In this document: positions 1 through 5,322 of the stretch, in pieces
Position numbering within the stretch: position 1 is the stretch's first letter
Layout of the letters: each line of letters opens with the position of its first letter
Assembly (NCBI GenBank): GCA_900550185.1
Contig: URRN01000106.1
Span: 1 to 7,147 of the forward strand
From: an uncultured Collinsella sp.
Lineage (GTDB): Bacteria > Actinomycetota > Coriobacteriia > Coriobacteriales > Coriobacteriaceae
Direction of reading: 5' to 3'
Length of the DNA: 7,147 bases
The notes under the pieces: generated by a model
The model's database searches: none
What the model saw: the letters and a program-made list of their open reading frames with translations, nothing else
What the model was told of the DNA's origin: nothing
Translations under genes and position numbers: made by a program

Positions 1-437
1 GGACGCATGGTGAGCTGGTCGATTTTGCCGACGGGAAATGACTCGTTTTCGCGTCGGAGCGCGAGGCCCATATAGGAACCGGCTGCTACGATGTGGTATT
101 CGGGTGCAAGCTCGTTGAAGTACTTGAGCGAGGTGATCCCGCGCGGGGCCTCTTGGATCTCGTCGAAGATGATGAGCGTGTCTGCTGGCGTTACAGTTTG
201 GCCACGTAGGAGTTCTATCTGGGAGATGATGCGCTTGGGGTCGAGGTCCCCATCGAACAGCGAGCGTGTGCTCGGCTCGAGCATAAAGTCAAAACGAATG
301 ACGTTTCGATACTGCTGGCTTGCGAATTCGTTAAGAAGCCAAGTCTTTCCTGTCTGGCGGGCTCCCTTAAGCAAGAGAGGTTTGCGATTCGTCCTTGATT
401 TCCAAGCGATAAGTTCGCTCATAAGCTGTCGCTGCAT
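1..437 (-). CDS. AAA-type ATPase, DUF4143-linked family (3' part cut by window edge)
   Basis: I translated the minus strand from the ATG at 437; 145 codons are visible and the frame is open at the window edge. The visible part is a P-loop domain. Walker A is GARQTGKT (residues 25-32) and Walker B is LIIFDE (88-93). These are followed by the family-typical stretches SLKYF (103-107), AAGS (118-121) and SFPVGKID (133-140). Full members are usually about 400 residues or more and carry a C-terminal DUF4143 domain, which would lie outside the window. The start is supported by GGGAGG about 6 nt upstream. Such proteins are common accessory ATPases whose role is mostly unknown; some resemble archaeal-type ATPases. 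Codons such as AGG, ATA and CTA and a lower GC content set the gene apart from its neighbours and suggest horizontal acquisition (inference). The AAGSYMG stretch differs slightly from the usual AAGSLLG. Confidence 0.9.
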   Translation of the reverse strand, partial: MQRQLMSELIAWKSRTNRKPLLLKGARQTGKTWLLNEFASQQYRNVIRFDFMLEPSTRSLFDGDLDPKRIISQIELLRGQTVTPADTLIIFDEIQEAPRGITSLKYFNELAPEYHIVAAGSYMGLALRRENESFPVGKIDQLTMR

Positions 438-460
438 ATTGCCTCCCAACCCTCTCGGTT

Positions 461-489
461 AGTATAAGGCCATTTGGGTGTTTCCATCG
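461..489 (-). promoter_or_regulatory. Possible promoter of the ATPase gene
   Basis: On the minus strand a TATACT box (461-466) lies about 24 nt upstream of the ATPase start codon. At 16-17 bp spacing the -35 position falls inside the first copy of the 33-bp repeat and has no good match to TTGACA. If this is the promoter, a protein bound to the repeats could either block or assist polymerase. The call rests mainly on the -10 box. Confidence 0.3.
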
Positions 490-564
490 GAAAATGTGCG
501 AGACAACCACGTTTTTCCATCGGAAAATGTGCGAGACAACCACGTTTTTCCATCGGAAAATGTG
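481..564. repeat. Tandem array of a 33-bp repeat (2.5 copies), each copy with a dyad
   Basis: Copies start at 481, 514 and 547. The first two (481-513 and 514-546) are identical over all 33 bases; the third matches for 18 bases and then diverges. Each copy contains the inverted repeat TTTCC-ATC-GGAAA, extended to TTTTCC/GGAAAA in the second and third copies, and the first two also carry GCGAGACAACCACG. The dyads are spaced exactly 33 bp apart, close to three helical turns, so they face nearly the same side of the DNA. The array begins 44 bp upstream of the ATPase start codon. Reading frames through it stay open only because 33 is a multiple of three. It may be an operator or iteron-like array; no protein is known to bind it from this sequence alone. 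Confidence 0.9.
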
Positions 565-599
565 GTAGGAAACTCATTGGGTGGGCGGAAAAAGTAGTC

Positions 600-640
600 A
601 AAAAAGCCCCGTCCCAAATGAGCTGCTCTGCAGTTGACGG
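600..640 (-). terminator. Possible second terminator downstream of tRNA-Leu
   Basis: On the minus strand CCGTC (640-636) can pair with GACGG (613-609), the loop contains a small CTGC-AGA-GCAG hairpin, and a run of six T (605-600) follows a GGGGC. The main stem is only 5 bp and the loop is long, so this is weaker than the terminator at 646-684. It could be a back-up stop for tRNA transcription. Confidence 0.35.
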
Positions 641-645
641 CGTCC

Positions 646-684
646 AAAAGAAACGAGCCCGCATCCCTGGGGAACACGGGCTCG
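646..684 (-). terminator. Rho-independent terminator of tRNA-Leu
   Basis: On the minus strand a perfect 8-bp stem CGAGCCCG / CGGGCTCG (684-677 with 661-654) is followed directly by TTTCTTTT (653-646). It begins 13 nt past the CCA end of the tRNA gene, as expected for the end of this transcript. Confidence 0.85.
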
Positions 685-696
685 CAAGCAATCATA

Positions 697-781
697 TGGT
701 AGGGGCGGTGGGACTCGAACCCACAATCCTTGCGGCGAGAGATTTTAAGTCTCCTGCGTATGCCAATTCCGCCACGCCCCC
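697..781 (-). tRNA. tRNA-Leu (anticodon UAA)
   Basis: The minus strand folds into a complete class II tRNA of 85 nt including an encoded CCA. The acceptor stem is GGGGGCG with CGCCCCT, including one G-U pair at the end. U and G follow at positions 8 and 9, and the D stem is GCG/CGC around GAATTGGCATA. The anticodon stem GGAGA/TCTCT encloses the loop CTTAAAA, with anticodon TAA at 747-745. A variable arm with a GCAA loop follows, then the T arm GTGGG-TTCGAGT-CCCAC, discriminator A and CCA (699-697). The long variable arm and the anticodon both indicate leucine; it would read UUA and, by wobble, UUG codons. It lies 31 nt after the stop codon of the upstream minus-strand gene, with no clear promoter between, so read-through from that gene is possible. 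Confidence 0.97.
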
Positions 782-812
782 GTAAGACTAGAAGTCTAGC
801 ACAAGCCGTCCG

Positions 813-1436
813 TTACGCGTTGACGGCCATCGAGTGCTGGCCCGACTTCTCCAGGAACTCCTGGAACTTGGCCTCGTCGCCCTTGTTCTTGTACTGCAGG
901 GCGAGCAGGTATTCCAGGCGGCAGCTCTTGACCTTGTCGTCACCGGCCTCCTTGAGCATGCGCTCCAGCTCGGGGATGTCGTTGTGGCGCTTGAGGATCA
1001 TCGTGTCGTACATCAGCTGGCACTCGCGTGCGACCGTCTCGGCCTGGCCGCCCTCGAAGCCCTTGATCTCGTGCAGCAGCTCCTTGGACTTTTTGCGGTC
1101 CTCCTGGCCAACGTAATAGTTGAAGGCCTTGATCACTAGGTCGACACGCTGCATCTTGGGCAGGTTAAGGCCCAGTAGTAGCTCGAACATCTCGTCGGCG
1201 CGCTTGTGGTCCTCGCGCAGCAGATAGGAGTTCAGGCGCAGATAGTCGCGGTTGTAACGCGGATACAGCATACTGGTGAGTTTGGAGTCGAGCAAACGGT
1301 CGAACTCGTCCCACTGCTTGGCGGCCATAAGCTGCTGCAGGCGCTTAAACGTGGTGCGTTTTTTGACGCTAAAGAACACCGACACGGCGATACAGATGAT
1401 AACGACGGCGGTCCAGAGGGTGCGGGAATCGGGCAT
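813..1436 (-). CDS. Membrane-anchored helical-repeat (TPR-like) protein, function unknown
   Basis: A 207-residue protein. A short N-terminus leads into one hydrophobic helix (about residues 7-24, WTAVVIICIAVSVFFSV), followed by a basic KKR. The rest is predicted soluble and cytoplasmic by the positive-inside rule. Residues 30-200 are all-helical in character, with paired amphipathic helices such as the stretches at 37-52, 63-90, 97-125 and 174-198. This resembles TPR-type scaffolds, although I cannot assign a named family. I chose the ATG at 1436 rather than an upstream ATG at 1547: it is preceded by AAGGA with 7-nt spacing, and the 37-residue extension would run through the promoter-like TATAAT. 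It probably acts as a protein-protein interaction platform at the membrane (inference). Transcription may continue into tRNA-Leu. Confidence 0.8.
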   Translation of the reverse strand: MPDSRTLWTAVVIICIAVSVFFSVKKRTTFKRLQQLMAAKQWDEFDRLLDSKLTSMLYPRYNRDYLRLNSYLLREDHKRADEMFELLLGLNLPKMQRVDLVIKAFNYYVGQEDRKKSKELLHEIKGFEGGQAETVARECQLMYDTMILKRHNDIPELERMLKEAGDDKVKSCRLEYLLALQYKNKGDEAKFQEFLEKSGQHSMAVNA

Positions 1437-1451
1437 TTCAGAGTCCTTAGT

Positions 1452-1468
1452 CGCTCGTAAAGCGAGCG
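1452..1468 (-). promoter_or_regulatory. Small hairpin in the leader of the helical-repeat gene
   Basis: A perfect 6-bp inverted repeat, CGCTCG-TAAAG-CGAGCG on the plus strand, lies in the predicted 5' leader of the gene starting at 1436. It ends 3 nt before the AAGGA ribosome binding site. It could affect translation initiation or serve as a DNA operator in the divergent intergenic region. Such short dyads occur by chance in GC-rich DNA. Confidence 0.3.
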
Positions 1469-1491
1469 GTATGACAACATGTACTAGATGT

Positions 1492-1520
1492 ATTATACGC
1501 AGCGCGCAAGCAAACTGGCA
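1492..1520 (-). promoter_or_regulatory. Probable promoter of the helical-repeat gene
   Basis: A perfect TATAAT (minus strand, 1497-1492) stands out in GC-rich surroundings, about 55 nt upstream of the start codon at 1436. At 17-bp spacing the -35 position reads TGCCAG (1520-1515), a poor match to TTGACA, so the promoter may need an activator or may rely on the -10 box. Confidence 0.5.
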
Positions 1521-1599
1521 TAAAAGTGCATCGAGGCCGAGCGCCATCGCTCGCTGCGGTACACTTACCTAAAGTAAACCTCGAAGGGAGACATTACCT

Positions 1600-1887
1600 A
1601 TGAAGAAGATCGTTTTGGCTTGCGGTGCTGGCGCTGCTACTTCCACGCTCGTTGCCCAGAAGGTCGCCACCATGCTCGACGCCAACGGTTATGCCGGCAA
1701 GTATGAGATCGTGCAGTGCGCCATCTCCGAGGCCAAGGACGCTTGCGACGAGGGCGCCGACCTGCTGATCGCCACCACCGTTGCCCCCGAGGGCCTCACC
1801 TGCCCGTACGTGAGTGGCGTGCCCTTCATGACCGGCATGAACCGCGTCGCTGCCGAGAAGGCCGTCCTCGACGTCATGGCTCAGTAG
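1600..1887 (+). CDS. PTS sugar transporter IIB subunit, galactitol type
   Basis: A 95-residue protein, the normal size for a free-standing IIB of the galactitol family (GatB-like). It opens with a beta strand and the phosphate-binding loop ACGAGAATST, in which Cys8 is the expected phosphorylated residue. In the PTS, IIB takes phosphate from IIA and hands it to the sugar bound by the membrane IIC. The second half alternates hydrophobic strands (DLLIATTV, about 54-61) and helices as in the Rossmann-like IIB fold. AGGGAG (1585-1590) lies 9 nt before the ATG. No IIA or IIC gene is present in the window, and the next gene is a VOC protein only 11 nt downstream. The sugar cannot be told from sequence; the pair could belong to a sugar-acid or polyol pathway encoded elsewhere. 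Confidence 0.9.
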   Translation: MKKIVLACGAGAATSTLVAQKVATMLDANGYAGKYEIVQCAISEAKDACDEGADLLIATTVAPEGLTCPYVSGVPFMTGMNRVAAEKAVLDVMAQ

Positions 1888-1898
1888 GCGCTACCTGT

Positions 1899-2273
1899 AT
1901 GAATGAACAGAACGCCAGTCCGGTCGAGCTCTTTGGCATGCGCGTTGCCCATGTGGGCATCAACGCTACCGACCCGGCAGACGCCCTGGAGATCGCGGAG
2001 CTGTTCTCGACGATGATGGGCCTTCCCGTTATCGAGACCCCGGTTTCGTACTTTAACGATTCGCTGGTCGAGGTCATGAAGCAGAATGGTCGTGGCACCA
2101 AGGGCCACATCGGCTTTGCCGTTAACGACATCGATGCAGCTGAGAAGTGGTTTGCCGAGCGCGGGCTCGAGGTCAACGAAGAGTCGCGCGCGCTGCTGCC
2201 CGACGGTGGTACCAAGCTCGTGTACTTTAAGCGCGAGTTCGCCGGCTTCGCCGTGCACCTGTGCCGCGAGTAG
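1899..2273 (+). CDS. VOC (glyoxalase/bleomycin-resistance fold) protein
   Basis: A 124-residue protein with two beta-alpha-beta-beta-beta modules typical of the vicinal-oxygen-chelate superfamily. The first module starts at RVAHVGI (His18) and includes LVEVM (Glu58). The second starts at KGHIGFAVNDID (His70) and ends at GFAVHLC (His120). His18, Glu58 and His70 fall at the usual metal positions, while the last position, generally Glu, appears to be His120. The start at 1899 is 11 nt after the PTS IIB stop. No strong ribosome binding site is seen, so translation may be coupled to that gene. An internal ATG at 1938 is possible. From memory, similar small VOC proteins occur beside or fused to KHG/KDPG-type aldolases, which would fit a sugar-acid role, but no aldolase is here. 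The substrate is unknown. Confidence 0.85.
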   Translation: MNEQNASPVELFGMRVAHVGINATDPADALEIAELFSTMMGLPVIETPVSYFNDSLVEVMKQNGRGTKGHIGFAVNDIDAAEKWFAERGLEVNEESRALLPDGGTKLVYFKREFAGFAVHLCRE

Positions 2274-2297
2274 CGCACAAGCTGCCATAGCTAGCAA

Positions 2298-2335
2298 AAA
2301 GGGATAGGGCCGCGTGGCCCTATCCCTTTATTTAT
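2298..2335. terminator. Bidirectional rho-independent terminator
   Basis: A perfect 14-bp stem, AAAGGGATAGGGCC (2298-2311) with GGCCCTATCCCTTT (2316-2329), has a GCGT loop. On the plus strand it is followed by ATTTAT; on the minus strand the stem runs into five T. It lies between the convergent VOC gene (stop 2273) and histidine kinase gene (stop 2349) and can end both transcripts. Confidence 0.93.
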
Positions 2336-2348
2336 GCCGAGGGGCTTT

Positions 2349-3644
2349 CTACCGCGGCAGGCGAATCGTAAAGCGGCTGCCGACGCCCTCGACCGAGGTC
2401 ACGCCAATGACACCACCATGGCTATCGACGATCCACTTGGCAATGGCAAGCCCCAGACCCGAGCCCTGCGCGCCGGCATCGCGTGCGTTGTCGGCGCGGT
2501 AGAATCGTTCAAACGCGTGAGCTGCGGATTCCTGGTTCATGCCGATGCCCTCGTCCTCAACGGCTATATCGATCGTGCCCGTGCCTACATCGGGCGCTAC
2601 GCCAAATGTGACGGTCGTTCCCGCATCCGAGTACTTGGCGGCGTTTTGCACGATCACACGCAGGGCCTGCTTCACGAGCGCCACGTCGACAGACGCGTCA
2701 CAGCGCGGGTCGCTGGCAAGCGCAGCATCAGAAGCCAGCCGATACGTGTGCTCGGTATCGATCATCTGCGATTCTTCGCATACCTCGCTGACCAGTGCAG
2801 CCAAGTTGGTATGCGCGCGCCGCAGGACCGTGCGCCCGGCATCGCCGCACGCCAAAAACAGCAGCTGCTCCACAAGCTCTTGCATGTGCTCGCTTTCGGC
2901 TTTAAGGGACGCGATGGATTCCGCCAGCACGTCCGGGTCGTCCTTACCCCAGCGGTCGAGCATGTTCACGTAGCCCTGAATCACCGCGATGGGCGTGCGC
3001 AGCTCGTGGCTCGCATCGTTGACAAAGCGCATCTGTTGCAGTTTGGCCTCTTGCATCTGGCGCAGTAGGCGGTTGAGTGCAACCTCGATGCTTGCCAGGT
3101 CGGCGTCGCCGGTAGTGACGCTCGGCGAGTCGACGCTTGCGCGCTCGATGGCCTGCTCCAGTGTTTCCATCTTGCCGCCGGAGAGCTGCATACGGCCGAG
3201 CTCGTCCACGCGCAAGGCCAGGTCGTTGAGCGGTGCCATGGTGCGGCGCACGCGACGGGCGCCGCCAAGCATGTTGAGCACGCTGATGACCTGCCAACCC
3301 ACAACGACAAGGTAGAGAGGCCATAGCGCGACGAGGTCCTGCGCGAGGGGGAAAGTCTTGGTGGTACGCGCAAGCTCGACGGTATAGGTGAGCGTTGTCA
3401 GGTCCCAGCCGCGCGCGGGCGTCAGCGACATGCTGTGAACGGTGGCGCCGGGAATCCAGCCTGCGGTAAACGCGCTGTCGGGCAGCGTTTGGTTGTATCC
3501 ATAGACGAGGATCGCCGCCGCAATCACCATCAGCAGCAGATCGAGCCAGACGTAGCTCATCAAGCGGCGCCACATATAGCTCCAGTTGATGGCACGGGCG
3601 ATGGAGGTGACGCGCTTGGCCTCGGCGTTACGCGCGGCAGACAT
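2349..3644 (-). CDS. Sensor histidine kinase (HisKA/HATPase), membrane-bound
   Basis: A 431-residue kinase. TM1 is at about residues 31-49, an extracytoplasmic segment follows at about 50-104, and TM2 is at about 105-125. A HAMP-like linker leads to the HisKA dimerisation helix with the H box SHELRTPI (phosphorylated His213). The catalytic domain has the N box NAAKYS (Asn334), G1 DEGIGM (364-369), F box FERFYRAD (378-385) and G2 GSGLGL (394-399), so all catalytic motifs are intact. It should autophosphorylate and pass phosphate to Asp52 of the adjacent regulator. I chose the ATG at 3644, which overlaps the regulator's end by 17 bp and follows a GGGTGGG; the longer open frame upstream lies inside the regulator gene and is a shadow. 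The short extracytoplasmic part has no domain I recognise, so the signal is unknown. Confidence 0.95.
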   Translation of the reverse strand: MSAARNAEAKRVTSIARAINWSYMWRRLMSYVWLDLLLMVIAAAILVYGYNQTLPDSAFTAGWIPGATVHSMSLTPARGWDLTTLTYTVELARTTKTFPLAQDLVALWPLYLVVVGWQVISVLNMLGGARRVRRTMAPLNDLALRVDELGRMQLSGGKMETLEQAIERASVDSPSVTTGDADLASIEVALNRLLRQMQEAKLQQMRFVNDASHELRTPIAVIQGYVNMLDRWGKDDPDVLAESIASLKAESEHMQELVEQLLFLACGDAGRTVLRRAHTNLAALVSEVCEESQMIDTEHTYRLASDAALASDPRCDASVDVALVKQALRVIVQNAAKYSDAGTTVTFGVAPDVGTGTIDIAVEDEGIGMNQESAAHAFERFYRADNARDAGAQGSGLGLAIAKWIVDSHGGVIGVTSVEGVGSRFTIRLPR

Positions 3645-4407
3645 AGCCCACCCCGCGCACGGTCTGGATGATGCGGGCGCCGCCGGCGTCCTCGATCTTG
3701 GCACGCAGGTGCGCGATGTGTACGTCGACGTTGTTGGTGTCGCCCACGTATTCGTAGCCCAGCGCCTCGTGCGCGATGCGCTCGCGCGTGAGTACGGTCT
3801 CGGCATGCGCCATAAGCAGGGCGAGGACGTCGAACTCGCGGGCCGTGAGCACGATGGGCGAGCCGCCGACCGTGACTTCGCGGCGGTCGGGATCGAGCAC
3901 GACTGAGCCAACGGTGAGCGTAGCGGGGGAGGGCGAGGCGGAAGCCTGGGCCGAGTCGCTGACCGGGGGCATCGCAGTGGCGCCGACACCCGTGCCGCCT
4001 GCCGCGCCCGTCCCGATGCCGCCAACGCCCGAAGCCGCCCGCACGGCCTCCGAGCGCTTCAACGCCACGCGGATCCGTGCGAACAGCTCCTCAATCGCAA
4101 ACGGCTTGGTCAGGTAATCGTCGGCGCCGGCATCGAGCCCGGCCACCTTGTCCATCACGGCATCGCGCGCGGTGACCATGATCACCGGCACATCCTTGTG
4201 CTTGCGGACGCGCCGCAGGACCTCCATGCCGTTGAGCTGCGGCAACAACACATCGAGCAGAATAAGATCGTAGTTGCGCTCCAGCGCCAGGTCCACGGCG
4301 GTGCGGCCATCGGCGGCGTGTTCCACCTGGTAGCCCTCGTGCTCCAGCTCGAGCGTCACAAAGCGGGCGATTTTCTCCTCGTCCTCTACGATCAGGATCC
4401 GTGCCAT
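3628..4407 (-). CDS. OmpR/PhoB-family response regulator
   Basis: A 259-residue DNA-binding regulator. Residues 1-118 form the receiver domain, with acidic residues Glu8, Asp9 and Glu10, phosphoacceptor Asp52 (LLDVLLP), Thr79 and Lys101 (TKPF). Residues 163-259 form the winged-helix effector domain, including LTAREFDVL and the family signature VDVHIAHLRAKI...RGVGYV. Phosphorylation by the downstream kinase should drive dimerisation and promoter binding. The linker between the domains (about 121-162) is unusually long and rich in Gly, Ala, Ser, Thr and Pro, compared with the short linkers of most relatives. The start follows a GGGGG element. It sits 18 nt after the DUF4342-like gene and overlaps the kinase gene, consistent with one transcript. 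Confidence 0.96.
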   Translation of the reverse strand: MARILIVEDEEKIARFVTLELEHEGYQVEHAADGRTAVDLALERNYDLILLDVLLPQLNGMEVLRRVRKHKDVPVIMVTARDAVMDKVAGLDAGADDYLTKPFAIEELFARIRVALKRSEAVRAASGVGGIGTGAAGGTGVGATAMPPVSDSAQASASPSPATLTVGSVVLDPDRREVTVGGSPIVLTAREFDVLALLMAHAETVLTRERIAHEALGYEYVGDTNNVDVHIAHLRAKIEDAGGARIIQTVRGVGYVCRA

Positions 4408-4425
4408 GCGTGCCCCCGTCTGCGA

Positions 4426-4968
4426 TTACTTGTCGTCGTTCAGATTTTGCTTGATGTCGTTCGCGGCATCGGCGGCGTGATTCATAAGGTTGTTGATGCT
4501 GCCGGGCACGTCGCCGTCGCTGTCGATGCGGTAGCGCATGCCAAAGAACAGGCCAATCAGCATCAGCCAAATCGTAGCGCCCCAGGCAAACAGGGCGATG
4601 ATGGGGATCAGGATGGGGATGTTGAGGATGATCGCATCGCGGCGCGTGGCGATAAACTTGGTGTCCAGGCTCAGGCGGAAGAGCTTTTTGAGGTACTCCC
4701 ATACGCTGTCCATCTTCTTGGAGAAGTCGGTCTTTTCGCTCGACTTCTCGTAGGCGGCCTGCGCGGCGACCATCTCGGCTGAGGGCTCATCGACTGGCGC
4801 GGACTCGGTGGCGGCGTGCGCCGACGTGGTCTGCGTCTTGCCCTGCGACTCGAGCCAAATGATGGCGTCCAAAACGTTGCCGTCGGCGGCGTCGAGCGCG
4901 GCCTTGGCATCGGTGTAGCTCACGTTGCACTTGGTGCGGATGGTTTCAACTTTTTCGAGGTCGTCCAT
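4426..4968 (-). CDS. UBA-like/DUF4342-like membrane protein, first gene of a two-component operon
   Basis: A 180-residue protein of unknown function. Residues 3-41 resemble the UBA/TS-N three-helix fold, with hydrophobic spacing like that of EF-Ts N-termini (VETIRTKCNVSYTDAKAAL, then GNVLDAIIWLE). A charged, Ala/Ser/Thr-rich linker covers about 42-80. Residues 83-150 fit the DUF4342 pattern: an amphipathic helix (VWEYLKKLFRL), a short strand region, then a long hydrophobic segment (about 113-144) that probably forms one or two membrane helices. The C-terminus (about 150-180) is polar. AAAGGA lies about 8 nt before the ATG. It lies 18 nt upstream of the response regulator on the same strand, so co-transcription is likely; it may be a regulatory partner or a reporter of envelope state (inference). 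The DUF4342 assignment is from pattern memory. Confidence 0.85.
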   Translation of the reverse strand: MDDLEKVETIRTKCNVSYTDAKAALDAADGNVLDAIIWLESQGKTQTTSAHAATESAPVDEPSAEMVAAQAAYEKSSEKTDFSKKMDSVWEYLKKLFRLSLDTKFIATRRDAIILNIPILIPIIALFAWGATIWLMLIGLFFGMRYRIDSDGDVPGSINNLMNHAADAANDIKQNLNDDK

Positions 4969-4999
4969 GACCTGTTCCTTTCGTTCGATGGGCGCGACG

Positions 5000-5054
5000 C
5001 CGGGCGATCTGCCCGGGCGCGAGCGTTGCGTTCGGCGGCCTGCGTGACGCCGCC
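5000..5054 (-). promoter_or_regulatory. Two GC-rich hairpins in the operon leader
   Basis: Between the probable promoter (5083-5110) and the start codon at 4968 lie two inverted repeats. CCGGGC-GATCT-GCCCGG is at 5000-5016, and GGCGGC with GCCGCC around a 9-nt loop is at 5034-5054. Neither is followed by a T-run on the minus strand, so they are not typical terminators. They may structure the mRNA leader or be protein sites. GC-rich DNA yields such repeats easily. Confidence 0.3.
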
Positions 5055-5082
5055 CCGCCCTTGGTCGAACTCTATAGTGCAG

Positions 5083-5110
5083 GTTATAGATTAAGCGATT
5101 CTTGAGCCAA
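5083..5110 (-). promoter_or_regulatory. Probable promoter of the DUF4342-regulator-kinase operon
   Basis: On the minus strand TTGGCT (5110-5105) and TATAAC (5088-5083) are separated by 16 bp in a locally AT-rich patch, about 115 nt upstream of the start codon at 4968. A second, poorer -10-like TATAGA lies slightly downstream (near 5070-5076). Confidence 0.4.
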
Positions 5111-5322
5111 GATTAATGTTGGATGAGTTTTTGGGTAGCGGTGGGAAAAGTATTAGACCTCGATAGCGGGGGATGGGGTGCCGGTGCAAAACGGCGTCAA
5201 AGGTTGGTCGAGCAGGCGGTTTCTCCATTGATGTCCGCACGGCATGGGACACTTACCCTGCCGCCCTGCTCTGCCGCGGCGGCATGTACCCAAACAACGA
5301 CCCTCTAAGGAGTTCGATACCA

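Larger units (their letters stand above)
4969..5322. other. 354-bp gene-free divergent intergenic region
   Basis: No convincing gene is seen here. It contains the probable minus-strand promoter and GC-rich leader of the DUF4342-regulator-kinase operon (roughly 4969-5110). The rest (5111-5322) leads into the small membrane protein at 5323 on the plus strand, and I could not identify a good promoter for that gene. A weak candidate is TTGATG (5228-5233) followed 17 bp later by ACTTAC, and a weak TATTAG lies at 5151-5156. Confidence 0.6.

Noticed and set aside
91..462. Plus-strand 123-residue open frame
   Set aside because: It is antisense to the ATPase gene, which has clear Walker motifs on the minus strand; the plus-strand product has no recognisable features.
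481..564. CRISPR array
   Set aside because: The units are contiguous and identical throughout, so there are no unique spacers, and no cas gene is near.
419..695. Overlapping minus- and plus-strand open frames with repeated peptides (for example the 11-residue HFPMEKRGCLA unit)
   Set aside because: They exist because the 33-bp repeat length is a multiple of three and keeps several frames open. They run through terminator hairpins, reach the tRNA edge and lack credible ribosome binding sites.
2334..3068. Long plus-strand open frame (244 codons) opposite the histidine kinase
   Set aside because: High-GC coding DNA commonly leaves the antisense frame open. The kinase motifs on the minus strand explain the sequence, and the frame starts inside the terminator's downstream T-rich tail.
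3645..4025. N-terminal extension of the kinase (127 extra codons)
   Set aside because: It lies entirely within the response regulator gene in another frame, is low-complexity Arg/Pro/Ser, and a better start exists at 3644.
4198..4782. Plus-strand 194-residue open frame opposite the regulator and DUF4342-like genes
   Set aside because: It spans two well-supported minus-strand genes and their gap, so it is an antisense shadow.
1561..5257. The 9-mer ACACTTACC upstream of both the PTS IIB gene (1561-1569) and the small membrane protein gene (5249-5257)
   Set aside because: Many shared 9-mers are expected by chance in 7 kb, and the distances to the start codons differ (39 and 74 nt).
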